In this document: positions 10,720 to 19,815 of the stretch, piece after piece
How positions within the stretch are numbered: position 1 is the stretch's first letter
Layout: the number at the start of each line of letters is the position of its first letter
NCBI RefSeq assembly: GCF_014700075.1
Contig: NZ_JACXBU010000001.1
Location: 620,001 to 684,000 of the forward strand
Reading direction: 5' to 3'
Source of the DNA: Pseudomonas sp. JM0905a
GTDB taxonomy: Bacteria; Pseudomonadota; Gammaproteobacteria; Pseudomonadales; Pseudomonadaceae
DNA: 64,000 nucleotides
Notes under the pieces: generated by a model
Databases searched by the model: none
The model's input: the letters and a program-made list of their open reading frames with translations, nothing else
What the model was told of the DNA's origin: nothing
Translations under genes and position numbers: made by a program

Positions 10720-12051
10720 CTACAGCGCCCCAGCCTTCTTCCACGCCAGATAACGGCTCACCAACTGCGGGCCCAGCTCGCTGGGGCGGGCGTCCAGCAC
10801 CGGCACACCGTGGGCGGCGAGGCGTTCGTGGAGGCTGTTGCGGGCGTTGAGATAGTTCACTGTGCCGCAGTAGGCGAGGGCGTCATCGAAGCCTTGCACT
10901 GGGGTATGGCGCAGGCTGTCGAGGATTTCCTCGCGCAGGCTGACCACCAGCAAGCGATGCTGGCGGCCGAGGCGCTTCACCGCGCTGAACAGCTCGACAT
11001 CGTCTTCGTCGCGCAGGTTGCTGACCAGCACCACCAGGGCGCGGCGCCGCTGGCGGGCAAGCAGCGATTCGGCGGCGGCACTGAAGTCGGCCGGGCGCAA
11101 GGTGCTGTCCAGGTCGTAGACGCCATTGAGCAGTACGTTCAGCTGGGCCGGGCCCTTCACGGGCGGCACGAAGCGGTCGCGCTCGGCGGCGAAGGTGGAC
11201 AGGCCCACCGCATCGCCCTGGCGCAGGGCCACGTAGCTGAGCAGCAGACTGGCATTGAGTGCGTGGTCGAAGTGCGAAAGATCGCCGTCCTGGCTGCGCA
11301 TGCGGCGCCCGCAGTCTAGGAGGAAAACGATCTGCTGGTCGCGCTCGTCCTGGTACTCGCGGGCGATGGGTGTGCGCTTGCGGGCGGTGGCTTTCCAGTC
11401 GATCTGGCGCAGCGTGTCGCCATCGCGGAATTCCCGTAGCTGATGGAATTCCAGGCCGAGGCCGCGGCGAGGCCGCTGGCGCACACCGAGCTGGCTGAGC
11501 CAGTCGTCCACTGCCTTCAACTGGGCGCCGTAAAGGCGGGCGAAGTCCGGATAGACGCGCGCTTCCCCGGGCAGGTCGAGCACCCGTTTGTGCCGCCAGA
11601 GGCCGAGGGGGCTGGGCAACTGCAATTCGCAGGCGGGGAAGTGGAAATGGCCACGCTTGAGCGGACGCACCCGATAGCCGAACTCGGTGTGTTCGCCAGG
11701 ATGCAGGGCTACCTGCTGGGGCAGGGGTTCGAAGTCCATGGCGGCGGGCACCTGGTCGAACACGCCGACGTTCAGGGAGCGCCCGTAGCCGTGATGCAGG
11801 GTGAGGCGCACGTCGCTCCAACGGCCCAGCGCCAGGTTACCCGGCAGCGCACGTTCCAGGCGTGGCGAAGGCAGCCGGCGTAGCCAGATGGCGTCGAGCA
11901 GGCCGAGCAGGGCCAGTGCGCAGAGCAGGCTCCACCAGAGCGTCTGCAACTGCGTCGGCAGGTCGACACCCAGTGCTGGCAGGGCGCCGAGCAACAGGGC
12001 CAGACCGAAGAGTCCGGCTACCAGCGCGAGCAGTGCGCGGGACGGCTTCAT
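10720..12051 (-). CDS. DUF58 domain protein, last gene of the MoxR operon
   Basis: A 443-aa protein with two N-terminal membrane helices (residues about 7-25 and 38-55) and a cytoplasmic region containing DUF58 (EFRDGDTLRQIDWKATARKRTPIAREYQDERDQQ near residue 215) followed by a von Willebrand factor A-like fold (VFLLDCGRRM). DUF58 proteins occur with MoxR-type AAA ATPases and are thought to help mature or insert metal-loaded or envelope complexes. The start overlaps the moxR-like stop by 4 bp (ATGA), which shows translational coupling. The substrate of the system is unknown. Confidence 0.88.
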   Translation of the reverse strand: MKPSRALLALVAGLFGLALLLGALPALGVDLPTQLQTLWWSLLCALALLGLLDAIWLRRLPSPRLERALPGNLALGRWSDVRLTLHHGYGRSLNVGVFDQVPAAMDFEPLPQQVALHPGEHTEFGYRVRPLKRGHFHFPACELQLPSPLGLWRHKRVLDLPGEARVYPDFARLYGAQLKAVDDWLSQLGVRQRPRRGLGLEFHQLREFRDGDTLRQIDWKATARKRTPIAREYQDERDQQIVFLLDCGRRMRSQDGDLSHFDHALNASLLLSYVALRQGDAVGLSTFAAERDRFVPPVKGPAQLNVLLNGVYDLDSTLRPADFSAAAESLLARQRRRALVVLVSNLRDEDDVELFSAVKRLGRQHRLLVVSLREEILDSLRHTPVQGFDDALAYCGTVNYLNARNSLHERLAAHGVPVLDARPSELGPQLVSRYLAWKKAGAL

Positions 12052-13076
12052 AGGCGCGGCGCCGGCACCTGGTCGAGGATCTGCTGGAGCACCTGGTCCA
12101 CCGACAGGCCTTCGATATCCAGTTCCGGCGACAGACGTACGCGGTGGCGCAACACCGCCAGGGCGCAGCCCTTGACGTCATCCGGTAGCACGAAGTCGCC
12201 GCCGCGCAGCAGCGCGCGGGCGCGCCCGCCACGGACCAGGGCTATGGAGGCACGTGGCCCGGCCCCCATGGCCAGGCCTGGCCAGCTGCGGGTGGCGCGG
12301 GCCAGGCGCACGGCGTAGTCGAGCACCTGGTCATCCACCGGCAATTCGCTGGCGATCTTCTGCAGGGCGATCACGTCGCGGGCCTGGATCAGGGTGCGCA
12401 GCGGCGCCACGTCGAGCATGTCGGCGCGGGCCGAACGGGTGACTTGGCGCACCAGGCTGAGTTCTTCGTCGGCGGCGGGGTAGTCCATGCGCAGCTTGAG
12501 CATGAAACGGTCGAGCTCGGCTTCCGGCAGGGGATAGGTGCCTTCCTGTTCGATCGGGTTCTGCGTCGCCAACACCAGGAACGGCTGCGGCACCGGCAGG
12601 GCGCGGCCTTCCAGGGTGACCTGGCGCTCCTGCATCACTTCCAGCAGGGCGGCCTGGGTCTTGGCCGGGGCACGGTTGATCTCGTCCGCCAGCAGCAGGT
12701 TGGTGAACACCGGTCCCTTGCGCAGCTTGAACTGCTCGCTCTGCATGTCGTACACGGCGTGGCCGGTGACATCGCTGGGCATCAGGTCGGGGGTGAACTG
12801 GATACGCGAGAACTCACCGCCGAAGCAGCGCGCAAGGGCCCGTACCAGCAGGGTCTTGCCGAGGCCCGGTACGCCTTCCACCAGCACGTGGCCGCTGGCC
12901 AGCAGGGCGGTGAGCACGTCGTCGATCACCGCGACCTGGCCGACCACGGCCTTCTGCAGTTCCAGGCGCAGGGCTTGGACAAGCTGGCTGGCGCGCTGGC
13001 GCTGGGTGGCGGTGGAGGCCGCCGCGGGGCTGGCGGCTTCGGCTTGCGACGGATCGGAAATCTGTTCGCTCGTCAT
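12048..13076 (-). CDS. MoxR-family AAA+ ATPase
   Basis: A 342-aa chaperone-like ATPase. I place the start at 13076 (MTSEQISDPSQAE), which overlaps the preceding DUF4350 stop by 4 bp. Longer in-frame starts would run far into that gene. Motifs are Walker A GVPGLGKT near residue 79, Walker B LLADEINRAPAKTQ, sensor-1 ATQNPIEQEGTYPLPEAELDRF, and the lid region. MoxR proteins remodel or activate partner complexes carrying vWA domains, here most likely the DUF58 product. Gene order and 4-bp overlaps on both sides support a single functional unit. Confidence 0.93.
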   Translation of the reverse strand: MTSEQISDPSQAEAASPAAASTATQRQRASQLVQALRLELQKAVVGQVAVIDDVLTALLASGHVLVEGVPGLGKTLLVRALARCFGGEFSRIQFTPDLMPSDVTGHAVYDMQSEQFKLRKGPVFTNLLLADEINRAPAKTQAALLEVMQERQVTLEGRALPVPQPFLVLATQNPIEQEGTYPLPEAELDRFMLKLRMDYPAADEELSLVRQVTRSARADMLDVAPLRTLIQARDVIALQKIASELPVDDQVLDYAVRLARATRSWPGLAMGAGPRASIALVRGGRARALLRGGDFVLPDDVKGCALAVLRHRVRLSPELDIEGLSVDQVLQQILDQVPAPRL

Positions 13077-14323
13077 AGGGCATTCCTGAGGGTTTGCAGG
13101 TGGGCGACCTGGCGGGTGAAGTCGGCGGCGCTGAGGCGTTGCTTGGGCAACGGTCGCATGGCCTGGCTGATGGCGCTGGGCGGCAGGCGGGTCAGGCGAC
13201 CCAGTACCTGCCATTGCTCGGCCACGGGGAGCCGTTCGAATCCGGGATGGCGATGCCGCGCGCGGCGCTGGATATCCCGCTGCAGGCCTTGCAGCAGGCT
13301 GGCCTGACCGCTGCGGCGGAGCAGGAAGTCGGCGCTGCCGCGCAGGTGTTCTTCCAGTTGCCGGCGGGCACGGCTGGCCGGTGCCTGCAAAGGCCCCTGG
13401 CGCTGGCCGACGTGCCAGAGGATCAGGGCGATGAGCAGGGCAAGGGCCACCAGGGCCTCGGGGAAGTTCTGTCCGAGCAGGGTGGCCAGGCCATCGCGTT
13501 CGGCGCGGTAGAGCAGGGTGACGGCGCTGTCCTGGGTGAGGTACCAGAGCAGCCAGGCGTTGTCGTATTGGTCGATGTCGCGGTTCTGCCAGATCCAGCC
13601 ATCGGTGACCACGGTGACCAGTCCGTCGCCATGGTTCAGCTGTAGCATGTGGGTGGCTTTGGCACTGTTGGCCCAGGCGTGGGCGCGGTTCTGGCTGTCG
13701 TAGAGGTGGAAATCCGTGTCGAAGCTGGCGTAGGCCGGCGCCTGCTCGTTTTCCAGGTAGAGCTTGGTCAGCTCGGGGAAGGGATCGTTCTCGGCATCGG
13801 CCTCTTCGTCCTGGGAAGGCGCGGCATCCTCCGGCCGTTCCTCGGCGCGCAGGCCTTCCGGCTCTTCGGGCTCCTCCGGTTCCGTGCTTTCGTCTTCTTC
13901 GAGGTCGCGGGTTTCGTACTGCTGGATGCCAAGACGGTCGGCCAGCAGGTCACCGCTCTTGCCCTCCTTCTCGTCATAGAGTCGCTCGACGATGAATAGC
14001 AGGTGGCCGCCCTTGCTCGCCCATTCCAGCAAGCGATCGGTCTGGCGCGGGGTCATGCGCGAACGGCTGCCGAGCAGCAACAGGGTGTTGCCGGCGCTGG
14101 GCAGGGTGTCGAGCACTTCCAGGCCGTCGGCACGGTTCACCTGCAGACCCAGCTTGCGCAGGAAGTGTTCGGCGGCCAGATAGGGGTTGCCCATCACCTC
14201 GGGCGAGGGGCCGTGTTCGACAGTGTCCTGGTAAGGCTGCAGGCGCCCGGCGACGTAGATCGCGATCAGTCCCAGCAGCAGGAACAGGCCGGCGCCAATG
14301 AGGAAACGCGGACGCAGGTTCAT
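13073..14323 (-). CDS. DUF4350 domain membrane protein
   Basis: A 416-aa protein with an N-terminal helix (residues 8-26), a periplasmic DUF4350 domain (EHFLRKLGLQVNRADGLEVLDTLPSAGNTLLLLGSRSRMTPRQ) resembling an inactive glutamine-amidotransferase-like fold, a very acidic low-complexity insert (about residues 140-180, Glu/Asp/Pro rich), and a second helix near residue 295 (FPEALVALALLIALILWHVG). It sits in the middle of the operon with 4-bp overlaps to DUF4129 upstream and moxR downstream. The biochemical role is unknown. Confidence 0.85.
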   Translation of the reverse strand: MNLRPRFLIGAGLFLLLGLIAIYVAGRLQPYQDTVEHGPSPEVMGNPYLAAEHFLRKLGLQVNRADGLEVLDTLPSAGNTLLLLGSRSRMTPRQTDRLLEWASKGGHLLFIVERLYDEKEGKSGDLLADRLGIQQYETRDLEEDESTEPEEPEEPEGLRAEERPEDAAPSQDEEADAENDPFPELTKLYLENEQAPAYASFDTDFHLYDSQNRAHAWANSAKATHMLQLNHGDGLVTVVTDGWIWQNRDIDQYDNAWLLWYLTQDSAVTLLYRAERDGLATLLGQNFPEALVALALLIALILWHVGQRQGPLQAPASRARRQLEEHLRGSADFLLRRSGQASLLQGLQRDIQRRARHRHPGFERLPVAEQWQVLGRLTRLPPSAISQAMRPLPKQRLSAADFTRQVAHLQTLRNAL

Positions 14324-15903
14324 TGCGCGGCTCCGCTGGCGAACAGGCGCCGCCAGCCATCGCAGAGACCCTGGCGCAGTTCGGCGGCGGGCAGGCGGTG
14401 GCCATAGGCGAGGTTCTGCCAGTGACTGGTGAGGGTCCGGCTGAAGCCTTCCAGTTCGCTGTTGTCCAGGCGGAGCACCAGTTGAAGCACTTCGCCTTCG
14501 GTGTGGGAATGCTTGAGGGGCAGGCGGAAGTCGTGCAGCAGGCGGCTGAGCAGGGCGCGATAGAGCAGGCCGAGGGCCTCGCGGGGTTGGTTGGCCCAGA
14601 GGCGTTCGGCTTCTCCGGCGATGTCGTCGGGCAGGCTCTCTGGCGCCAGCTCGAGGCCGAACAGCACGGCGGGGGCTTCACGCGGGCGACGTTGGGGCAG
14701 GCCCAGGCGGCCGGCAAAGGCGCTGAGCCAGTCGCGGTAACGCCAGACCAGCAGGGCGACGAGGCTGATCAGCACGCCCCAGAGCAGCACCTTGATCGCC
14801 AGGGCGACGCTGTCCAGGCTCTTGGCGTACTCGGCCAGCTTGAACAGGTTGCGGATGAACTCGGCCCAGCCTTCTACGTCTTCGGGGTTCACGTCCTTGT
14901 CGGCGCTTTCATCGCCCAGACGCCACCGGGTGACGATTTCGCGGTTCTGGAAGGGCGCTGCGTCGAGCAACTCGGTGATGCTGTCCTTCGCGGCCTGGCT
15001 GGTGAGGGCCTGGTGGGTGAGGCGCTCGGCGTCGGGGCCGTCGAGGTAGGCCTGGGGCGCCGGGCAGGAGGAGGGCGCAGCCTCGGCCATGGCCGGCTGC
15101 GGCAGTTGGCTGAGCAACAGGCCAAGGCCCAGCAGCAGGGCGTAGGCGGTGCCGGTCAGGCGTTGGCGCAGGCGGCGGAACTGCAGTTCGATGTCCCAGC
15201 CTTCCAGGGACGTGCGACGGTTCAGGTAGAGGGTGAAGCCGCAGGCGACGTAGACCGGTCCCCAGATCATCAGCACCAGGACGTAGAGGCTGTTGGACAG
15301 GTGTTCCAGCCAGAGCCATTCGCCCGAGGCCATCTCCAGGAGCTTCTGCCAGTCCCAGTCGATCGCCACCTGCTGGGGCAGCATCAGGTAGAGCAGGGTG
15401 AGCAGGCCGAACCAGAGGGCTGACTCCAGGTGCACGCCGATGACCGTCAGCCAGGTGGCGCCGCCCGCATCACGCTGGCCCAGCACTACCAGGCGTTGGC
15501 TGCGCGCGTGCCCGGAAAGCCCTTCGAGTTGCAGCACCGGCAAGTCGAAGCTGCGAGTGGTGCTAAGGCGGCGCCAAGTGAGGCTGGCGAGCAATTGCGG
15601 CTTGAGCAGGCGCGGGTAGGCGCGCAGGGCCTCCTTGAGGGTTGGCGTGTCGCCGAACAGGGCGCGGGAGAGGATGTACAGCGGCAGCCGTTCATAGGCG
15701 GGCTTGAGCAGCCAGAAAAGGAACACCGCGAGTCCCGGGTAGTTCCAGCAGGCCAGGGTGAGCAGGGCGAACACCGGGACGGTGACGATGGCCCAGCTGG
15801 CCATCAGCAGGCCGACGTGACGGCGCGCCAGCAGCACGCCGAGGTCCATGGCCTCCCAGGCACTGCGTGGGCGGATGGCGACGCTGGCGTCAGTCAGGCG
15901 CAT
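14320..15903 (-). CDS. DUF4129 domain polytopic membrane protein
   Basis: A 527-aa protein with several N-terminal hydrophobic segments (LLMASWAIVTVPVFALLTLACW, YPGLAVFLFWLL and others up to about residue 260), a soluble segment, another helix near residue 365 (VALAIKVLLWGVLISLVALLVW), and a cytoplasmic C-terminal DUF4129 domain (ALGLLYRALLSRLLHDFRLPLKHSHTEGEVLQLV). DUF4129 also occurs at the C-terminus of bacterial transglutaminase-like membrane proteins. The stop overlaps DUF4350 by 4 bp and the start lies 14 bp inside the end of the spoIIM-like gene. Function unknown. Confidence 0.85.
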   Translation of the reverse strand: MRLTDASVAIRPRSAWEAMDLGVLLARRHVGLLMASWAIVTVPVFALLTLACWNYPGLAVFLFWLLKPAYERLPLYILSRALFGDTPTLKEALRAYPRLLKPQLLASLTWRRLSTTRSFDLPVLQLEGLSGHARSQRLVVLGQRDAGGATWLTVIGVHLESALWFGLLTLLYLMLPQQVAIDWDWQKLLEMASGEWLWLEHLSNSLYVLVLMIWGPVYVACGFTLYLNRRTSLEGWDIELQFRRLRQRLTGTAYALLLGLGLLLSQLPQPAMAEAAPSSCPAPQAYLDGPDAERLTHQALTSQAAKDSITELLDAAPFQNREIVTRWRLGDESADKDVNPEDVEGWAEFIRNLFKLAEYAKSLDSVALAIKVLLWGVLISLVALLVWRYRDWLSAFAGRLGLPQRRPREAPAVLFGLELAPESLPDDIAGEAERLWANQPREALGLLYRALLSRLLHDFRLPLKHSHTEGEVLQLVLRLDNSELEGFSRTLTSHWQNLAYGHRLPAAELRQGLCDGWRRLFASGAAQ

Positions 15904-16870
15904 GCGTCCTCCTGCCCACCAGGCCGAAATAGAGCGCGACCAGCAGCCAGAGGCCCGCGCCCACCAGGTATTTCACCTGCGGCGTCACCAGCGTCATGGA
16001 CGACCAGTAGGCCTCGACGAAGGCGGCTATCACCAACAGCAGGATCACCCCGGCCACCAATTGCACGCTGCGCCCGGCGGCCAGACGCAGGGCTTCGCCA
16101 CGGGGCAGGCGACCAGGAGCGAGCAGGGCCCAGCCCAGCTGCAGGCCAGCGGCGCCGGCTAAGGCGATGGCGGTGAGCTCGAAGGCGCCGTGGCCGACGA
16201 CGAAGGACCAGAAGGTTTCACCGAAGCCGATCTGGGTCAGGTGACCGGCGACGGCACCGATATGCAGGCCGTTGAACAGCAGGAAGAACAGGCTGCCGAC
16301 CCCGAAGAGCAGGCCGCCGGCATAGGTCTGAAAGGCGATGCCGATGTTGTTCATGATGTAGTGGCCGAACATCATCCAGTCGTCACCCGAGTCACGCTCG
16401 CTCATAGGGCCGATGCGCCGGGCGTCCGGGTCGTACATGGATTCCATCGACGACACCTGTTCCGGGTCCAGCACGCTGTAGACCAGGTCCGGCCAGTTGT
16501 GCACCAACAGGCCCATCAGCATCAGGCTGCCGTAGAACAGCAGGCTGGCGGCGGCGATGCTGCGCCACTGGCTGCGTACCAGGCGCGGGAAGCCTCCGAG
16601 CAGGAAGCCCAGCAGGCGTGCGCCGAGATGGCTGCGGTGGCGATAGAACTGCTGGTGGCCGCGCATGGCCAATTGCTGCAGGTGTTCCACCAGATGGCTG
16701 CTGTAGCCGCGCTCCTGGGCCAGGGCCAGTTGCTGGCACACCTGCCGGTAATCAGCCGAGAAGGCTTCACAGGCGCGGGCGTCAGCCTTGCCGCGTTCGA
16801 GACGTTCGAGTTGCTCGGCGAAGGCCTTCCAGCTGGCCCGGTGCTGGCGTTCGAAGAGATTCTGTTTCAT
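15890..16870 (-). CDS. Stage II sporulation protein M (SpoIIM/DUF95)-like membrane protein
   Basis: A 326-aa integral membrane protein from ATG 16870 (MKQNLFERQHRASWKAF). A longer open frame to 17173 would run through the upstream gene and is rejected. After a helical cytoplasmic N-terminal 100 residues there are about five hydrophobic segments and the family pattern FGHYIMNNIGIAFQTYAGGLLFGVGSLFFLLFNGLHIGAVAGHL, with a following VVGHGAFELTAI segment. The organism does not sporulate, and this family is widespread next to RDD and MoxR genes. It overlaps RDD (4 bp) and DUF4129 (14 bp). Confidence 0.88.
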   Translation of the reverse strand: MKQNLFERQHRASWKAFAEQLERLERGKADARACEAFSADYRQVCQQLALAQERGYSSHLVEHLQQLAMRGHQQFYRHRSHLGARLLGFLLGGFPRLVRSQWRSIAAASLLFYGSLMLMGLLVHNWPDLVYSVLDPEQVSSMESMYDPDARRIGPMSERDSGDDWMMFGHYIMNNIGIAFQTYAGGLLFGVGSLFFLLFNGLHIGAVAGHLTQIGFGETFWSFVVGHGAFELTAIALAGAAGLQLGWALLAPGRLPRGEALRLAAGRSVQLVAGVILLLVIAAFVEAYWSSMTLVTPQVKYLVGAGLWLLVALYFGLVGRRTHAPD

Positions 16871-17601
16871 GGCGAATCCGACCCCAGCAGGCCGCGTGCG
16901 ATGCCATTGATGCGCGCCTGCGCCTGTTCCGTCGGCACGGACAAGGGGTCGGCCAGGATGCCGGCGAGTTCGGCGCGGCGGGCCGGGGATAGGCTGGCTT
17001 GGCGCTCGGCGAAGCTGAGCAGGGCGCGCTGGTCGGCAAGGGTCAGGGAGAAGGGCGCGCGCTCCGGCTCGGCGTCGGGCAAGGTTGGGCGCTGGCTCTT
17101 CTCGTCGCGGTAGACCACCAGGCTGCCGGCGGCGATATCCCCCAGGCGCTTGAAGGTGGGGTGCAGCAGGCAACTGAGGGCGCCCAGGGTGTAGGCGAAG
17201 GGCAGCAGGTCGACGAAGCGCAGCAGGTTGCGCACCAGGGAGGAGGACCAGCCGACGGGGGTGCCGTCGTCATGCACCACACGCAGGCCCATCACCTGCT
17301 TGCCCGGCGAGCGGCCCTGGTTGAGCACTTCGAACAGCACCATGTACCACCAGTTGAGCAGGAACATGAGGATCAGCCCCAGGCCCATGCCGAGCTGCCC
17401 GAGCAGGGCCAGGGCGATGAACAGCACCAGCATGATCGCACCGCGAATCGCCAGGTCGATGGCATAGGCCAGGGCGCGTGGCAGCAGTCCGGCCGGACGC
17501 AGGACCAGGTCGATGCCTTCCGGCGTTTCGACCTGGTAGCGGGTGTCCAGCGGCTGGGCCTGGGAATCGGCGGGATGGGAACCGGATCGGGGTGCGGGCA
17601 T
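16867..17601 (-). CDS. RDD family membrane protein, first gene of the MoxR operon
   Basis: An RDD-domain protein with Arg-Asp-Asp-type conserved residues (LLPRALAYAIDLAIRGAIMLVLFIALALL), two to three further helices, the family motif GRSPGKQVMGLRVVHDDGTPVGW, and a cytoplasmic C-terminal tail. I choose ATG 17601 (MPAPRSGSHPADSQAQ, 244 aa). ATG 17682 would add 27 residues and neither start has a strong ribosome-binding site. It heads the six-gene operon, whose promoter must lie in 17602-17920, shared divergently with sbcB. Confidence 0.82.
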   Translation of the reverse strand: MPAPRSGSHPADSQAQPLDTRYQVETPEGIDLVLRPAGLLPRALAYAIDLAIRGAIMLVLFIALALLGQLGMGLGLILMFLLNWWYMVLFEVLNQGRSPGKQVMGLRVVHDDGTPVGWSSSLVRNLLRFVDLLPFAYTLGALSCLLHPTFKRLGDIAAGSLVVYRDEKSQRPTLPDAEPERAPFSLTLADQRALLSFAERQASLSPARRAELAGILADPLSVPTEQAQARINGIARGLLGSDSP

Positions 17602-17920
17602 CGGCTGGGCGCCAAGGGGAAAGCCAGATGCTAGCGAGCGGCTGGTATCCAGGCAACCGGGCAGGGAGGACTCAGCCGGCATGCTGTGAAGAGGTCGGGG
17701 TATTCGACAAGGTGAATGGCGCGCGGGCGTCGGCGCAGGGTGCGGTGGGCGCGGGCATGGGGCAGTCCTTGTCGGGGGCGATCATCCAGTGGCGGCGATT
17801 CTAGGCTCGCGGCAAAGCGGCCAGCAAGACGGCGGATGGCGAAGTTTCCGGCCTCGTTCGACGCCGTTGCCGCGTCCGGCCCGGTGTTAGACTGGCCCGC
17901 TCACGAACAAGGGGGACGCC
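17602..17920. other. Divergent spacer between the RDD operon and sbcB
   Basis: About 320 bp without a clear gene unless the RDD gene starts at 17682. It should contain promoters for both directions. No palindrome or repeat stood out. Confidence 0.5.
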
Positions 17921-19354
17921 GTGACTTCCAGCATCTTCTGGCACGACTACGAAACCACCGGCATCAACCCGCGCTGCGACCGGCCGTTGCAGGTGGCGGG
18001 CATTCGCACCGACGAGGCGCTCAACGAGATCGGCGAGCCGATCAACCTCTACTGCAAGCCGAGCGACGACATCCTGCCCCATCCGGCGGCTTGCCTGGTC
18101 ACCGGCATCCTGCCCGGTACCCTGGCGGAGAAGGGGCTGGGCGAGGCCGAGTTCATGCACCGGGTGCACGCCGAGCTGTCGCTGCCGGGCACCTGCGGAG
18201 CGGGTTACAACACCCTGCGCTTCGATGACGAGGTCACCCGTTATAGCTTCTATCGCAACTTCTACGACCCCTACGCCCGCGAGTGGCAAGGCGGCAACAG
18301 CCGCTGGGACCTGATCGACCTGGTGCGTACCGCCTATGCCCTGCGCCCGGAAGGCATCGAATGGCCGCAACAGGACGGGCGCGTCAGCCTGCGCCTGGAG
18401 CTGCTCACTGCGGCCAACGGCATCGACCATGGCCAGGCCCACGACGCCCTCTCCGACGTTCGCGCGACCATCGCCCTGGCGCGCCTGCTGCGTGAGCGCC
18501 AGCCGAAGCTCTTCGATTACCTCTATCAGTTGCGCAGCAAGCATAAGGTGCAGGAACAGGTTCGCCTGCTGCAGCCGCTGGTGCACATTTCCGGACGCTT
18601 TTCCGGCGAGCGTCATTACCTGGCTGTCGTGCTGCCGCTGGCGTGGCATCCGCGTAACCGCAATGCGCTGATCGTGCTCGACCTGCAGTCGGACCCGGCC
18701 CCCTTGCTGGAGCAGGATGGGGAAACCCTGCGCCGGCGTTTCTACACCCGCCGTGAGGAACTGGCCGAAGGCGAGCTGCCGGTTCCGCTGAAGCTGCTGC
18801 ACATCAATCGCTGTCCGGTGGTGGCGCCCCTCGGTGTGCTGCGTGAGGACGATCGCCAGCGGCTTGGCGTTGATCTGGAACTCTGCCAGCGCCGCGCCGC
18901 GCTACTCACTGCACAAGCCGCTGTGTGGCAAGAGAAGTTGCCGGTTATTTATGCGGAAGAAGAATTCGCTTCGCCGGATGATCCGGAGCAGCAGTTGTAT
19001 GACGGATTTCTCGGTGATCGCGATCGTCGACTCTGCGAACAAGTGCGTCGCGCCGATCCGCAACGGCTGTCCCGGGAGAACTGGCCGTTCGACGACCCGC
19101 GGCTGCCGGAATTGCTGTTCCGTTACCGCGCAAGAAACTTTCCTGAAACTTTGTCGGAGACTGACCGGTCGCGTTGGGAAGAGTTTTGTAGAAATCGGCT
19201 GAGAAGCCCGGAATTCGGGGCGCCTAATACCCTGGAGAGTTTTTTCCTGGCGCTGGATGAATTCCAGGCCAAAGCAGAGCCGGCACAACAGGCGATCTTG
19301 CTGGAGTGGCGCCGATATGCCATGGAACTGGGACAGCGCTATCGGTTGCGATAA
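17921..19354 (+). CDS. sbcB: Exodeoxyribonuclease I
   Basis: A 477-aa 3'-5' single-strand exonuclease acting in recombination and mismatch repair. The start is GTG at 17921 with an AAGGGGGA ribosome-binding site. The DEDDh active site is visible: D9 and E11 in FWHDYETTG, an Asp in the AGYNTLRFDDEVTRY segment, and HD in GQAHDALSDVRAT near residue 172. The C-terminal SH3-like and helical domains (LYDGFLGDRDRRLCEQV; LPELLFRYRARNFPETL) are complete. It is a single-gene unit followed by its own terminator, with mvaT converging on it. Confidence 0.96.
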   Translation: MTSSIFWHDYETTGINPRCDRPLQVAGIRTDEALNEIGEPINLYCKPSDDILPHPAACLVTGILPGTLAEKGLGEAEFMHRVHAELSLPGTCGAGYNTLRFDDEVTRYSFYRNFYDPYAREWQGGNSRWDLIDLVRTAYALRPEGIEWPQQDGRVSLRLELLTAANGIDHGQAHDALSDVRATIALARLLRERQPKLFDYLYQLRSKHKVQEQVRLLQPLVHISGRFSGERHYLAVVLPLAWHPRNRNALIVLDLQSDPAPLLEQDGETLRRRFYTRREELAEGELPVPLKLLHINRCPVVAPLGVLREDDRQRLGVDLELCQRRAALLTAQAAVWQEKLPVIYAEEEFASPDDPEQQLYDGFLGDRDRRLCEQVRRADPQRLSRENWPFDDPRLPELLFRYRARNFPETLSETDRSRWEEFCRNRLRSPEFGAPNTLESFFLALDEFQAKAEPAQQAILLEWRRYAMELGQRYRLR

Positions 19355-19356
19355 AC

Positions 19357-19381
19357 GCCCCGGAAACTTTTCGGGGCTTTT
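19357..19381 (+). terminator. Terminator of sbcB
   Basis: GCCCCG (19357-19362), a 9-nt loop, CGGGGC (19372-19377), then TTTT, immediately after the stop codon. Confidence 0.85.
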
Positions 19382-19390
19382 CCCAAGCCA

Positions 19391-19418
19391 ATAAAAAACG
19401 CCAGCAGATGCTGGCGTT
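19391..19418 (-). terminator. Terminator of mvaT
   Basis: A perfect 10-bp stem (AACGCCAGCA and TGCTGGCGTT, loop GA) is followed on the minus strand by TTTTTTAT. It lies 17 bp beyond the mvaT stop. On the plus strand the tail is only TCTTTATT, so it may also back up the sbcB terminator. Confidence 0.9.
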
Positions 19419-19434
19419 CTTTATTACCGAAGGC

Positions 19435-19815
19435 TTAGCCCAGGATGGTGGCCCAACCTTCAACGACGTCGGCGCCCCACTTGGCTTTCCACTCTTTCAG
19501 AGTCTTGTGGTTGCCACCCTTGGTTTCGATGACTTCACCGGTGTTCGGGTTCTTGTACTGTTTGACCTTGCGGGCGCGCTTGCTGCCAGCGGAAGCGGCC
19601 TTGGCGGCGCGCGGAGCCTTGGCGGTGCGGGCATCCGGATCGAGCAGGGCAATGATGTCGCGCAGGGACTTCTGATATTCACCCATCAGAGTGCGCAGTT
19701 TGCCTTCGAACTCCAGTTCTTTCTTCAGCTTGTCGTCCTGGGACAGGTTCTTCAGGCGCTCTTGGAGCTCCTTGATGGCTTCTTCCGTTGCCCGGTATTC
19801 GTTGATCAGCGACAT
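19435..19815 (-). CDS. mvaT: H-NS-family transcriptional silencer MvaT
   Basis: A 126-aa xenogeneic silencer of Pseudomonas. Residues 1-60 form the oligomerising coiled coil (MSLINEYRATEEAIKELQERLKNL). Residues 61-80 are an Ala/Lys/Arg linker. The C-terminal domain carries the AT-rich minor-groove motif in ETKGGNHKTLKEWKAKWG. Length and sequence match MvaT closely rather than MvaU. It binds AT-rich and horizontally acquired DNA and controls virulence, biofilm and catabolic genes. It is a monocistronic gene with an AT-rich 327-bp upstream region, as expected for an autoregulated H-NS-type gene. Confidence 0.97.
   Translation of the reverse strand: MSLINEYRATEEAIKELQERLKNLSQDDKLKKELEFEGKLRTLMGEYQKSLRDIIALLDPDARTAKAPRAAKAASAGSKRARKVKQYKNPNTGEVIETKGGNHKTLKEWKAKWGADVVEGWATILG

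Noticed and set aside
15890-17173. Longer 427-residue frame for the SpoIIM-like gene
   Set aside because: The first 101 residues lie in the coding region of the RDD gene and have shadow-like Arg/Pro/Ala composition. ATG 16870 gives the standard overlap.
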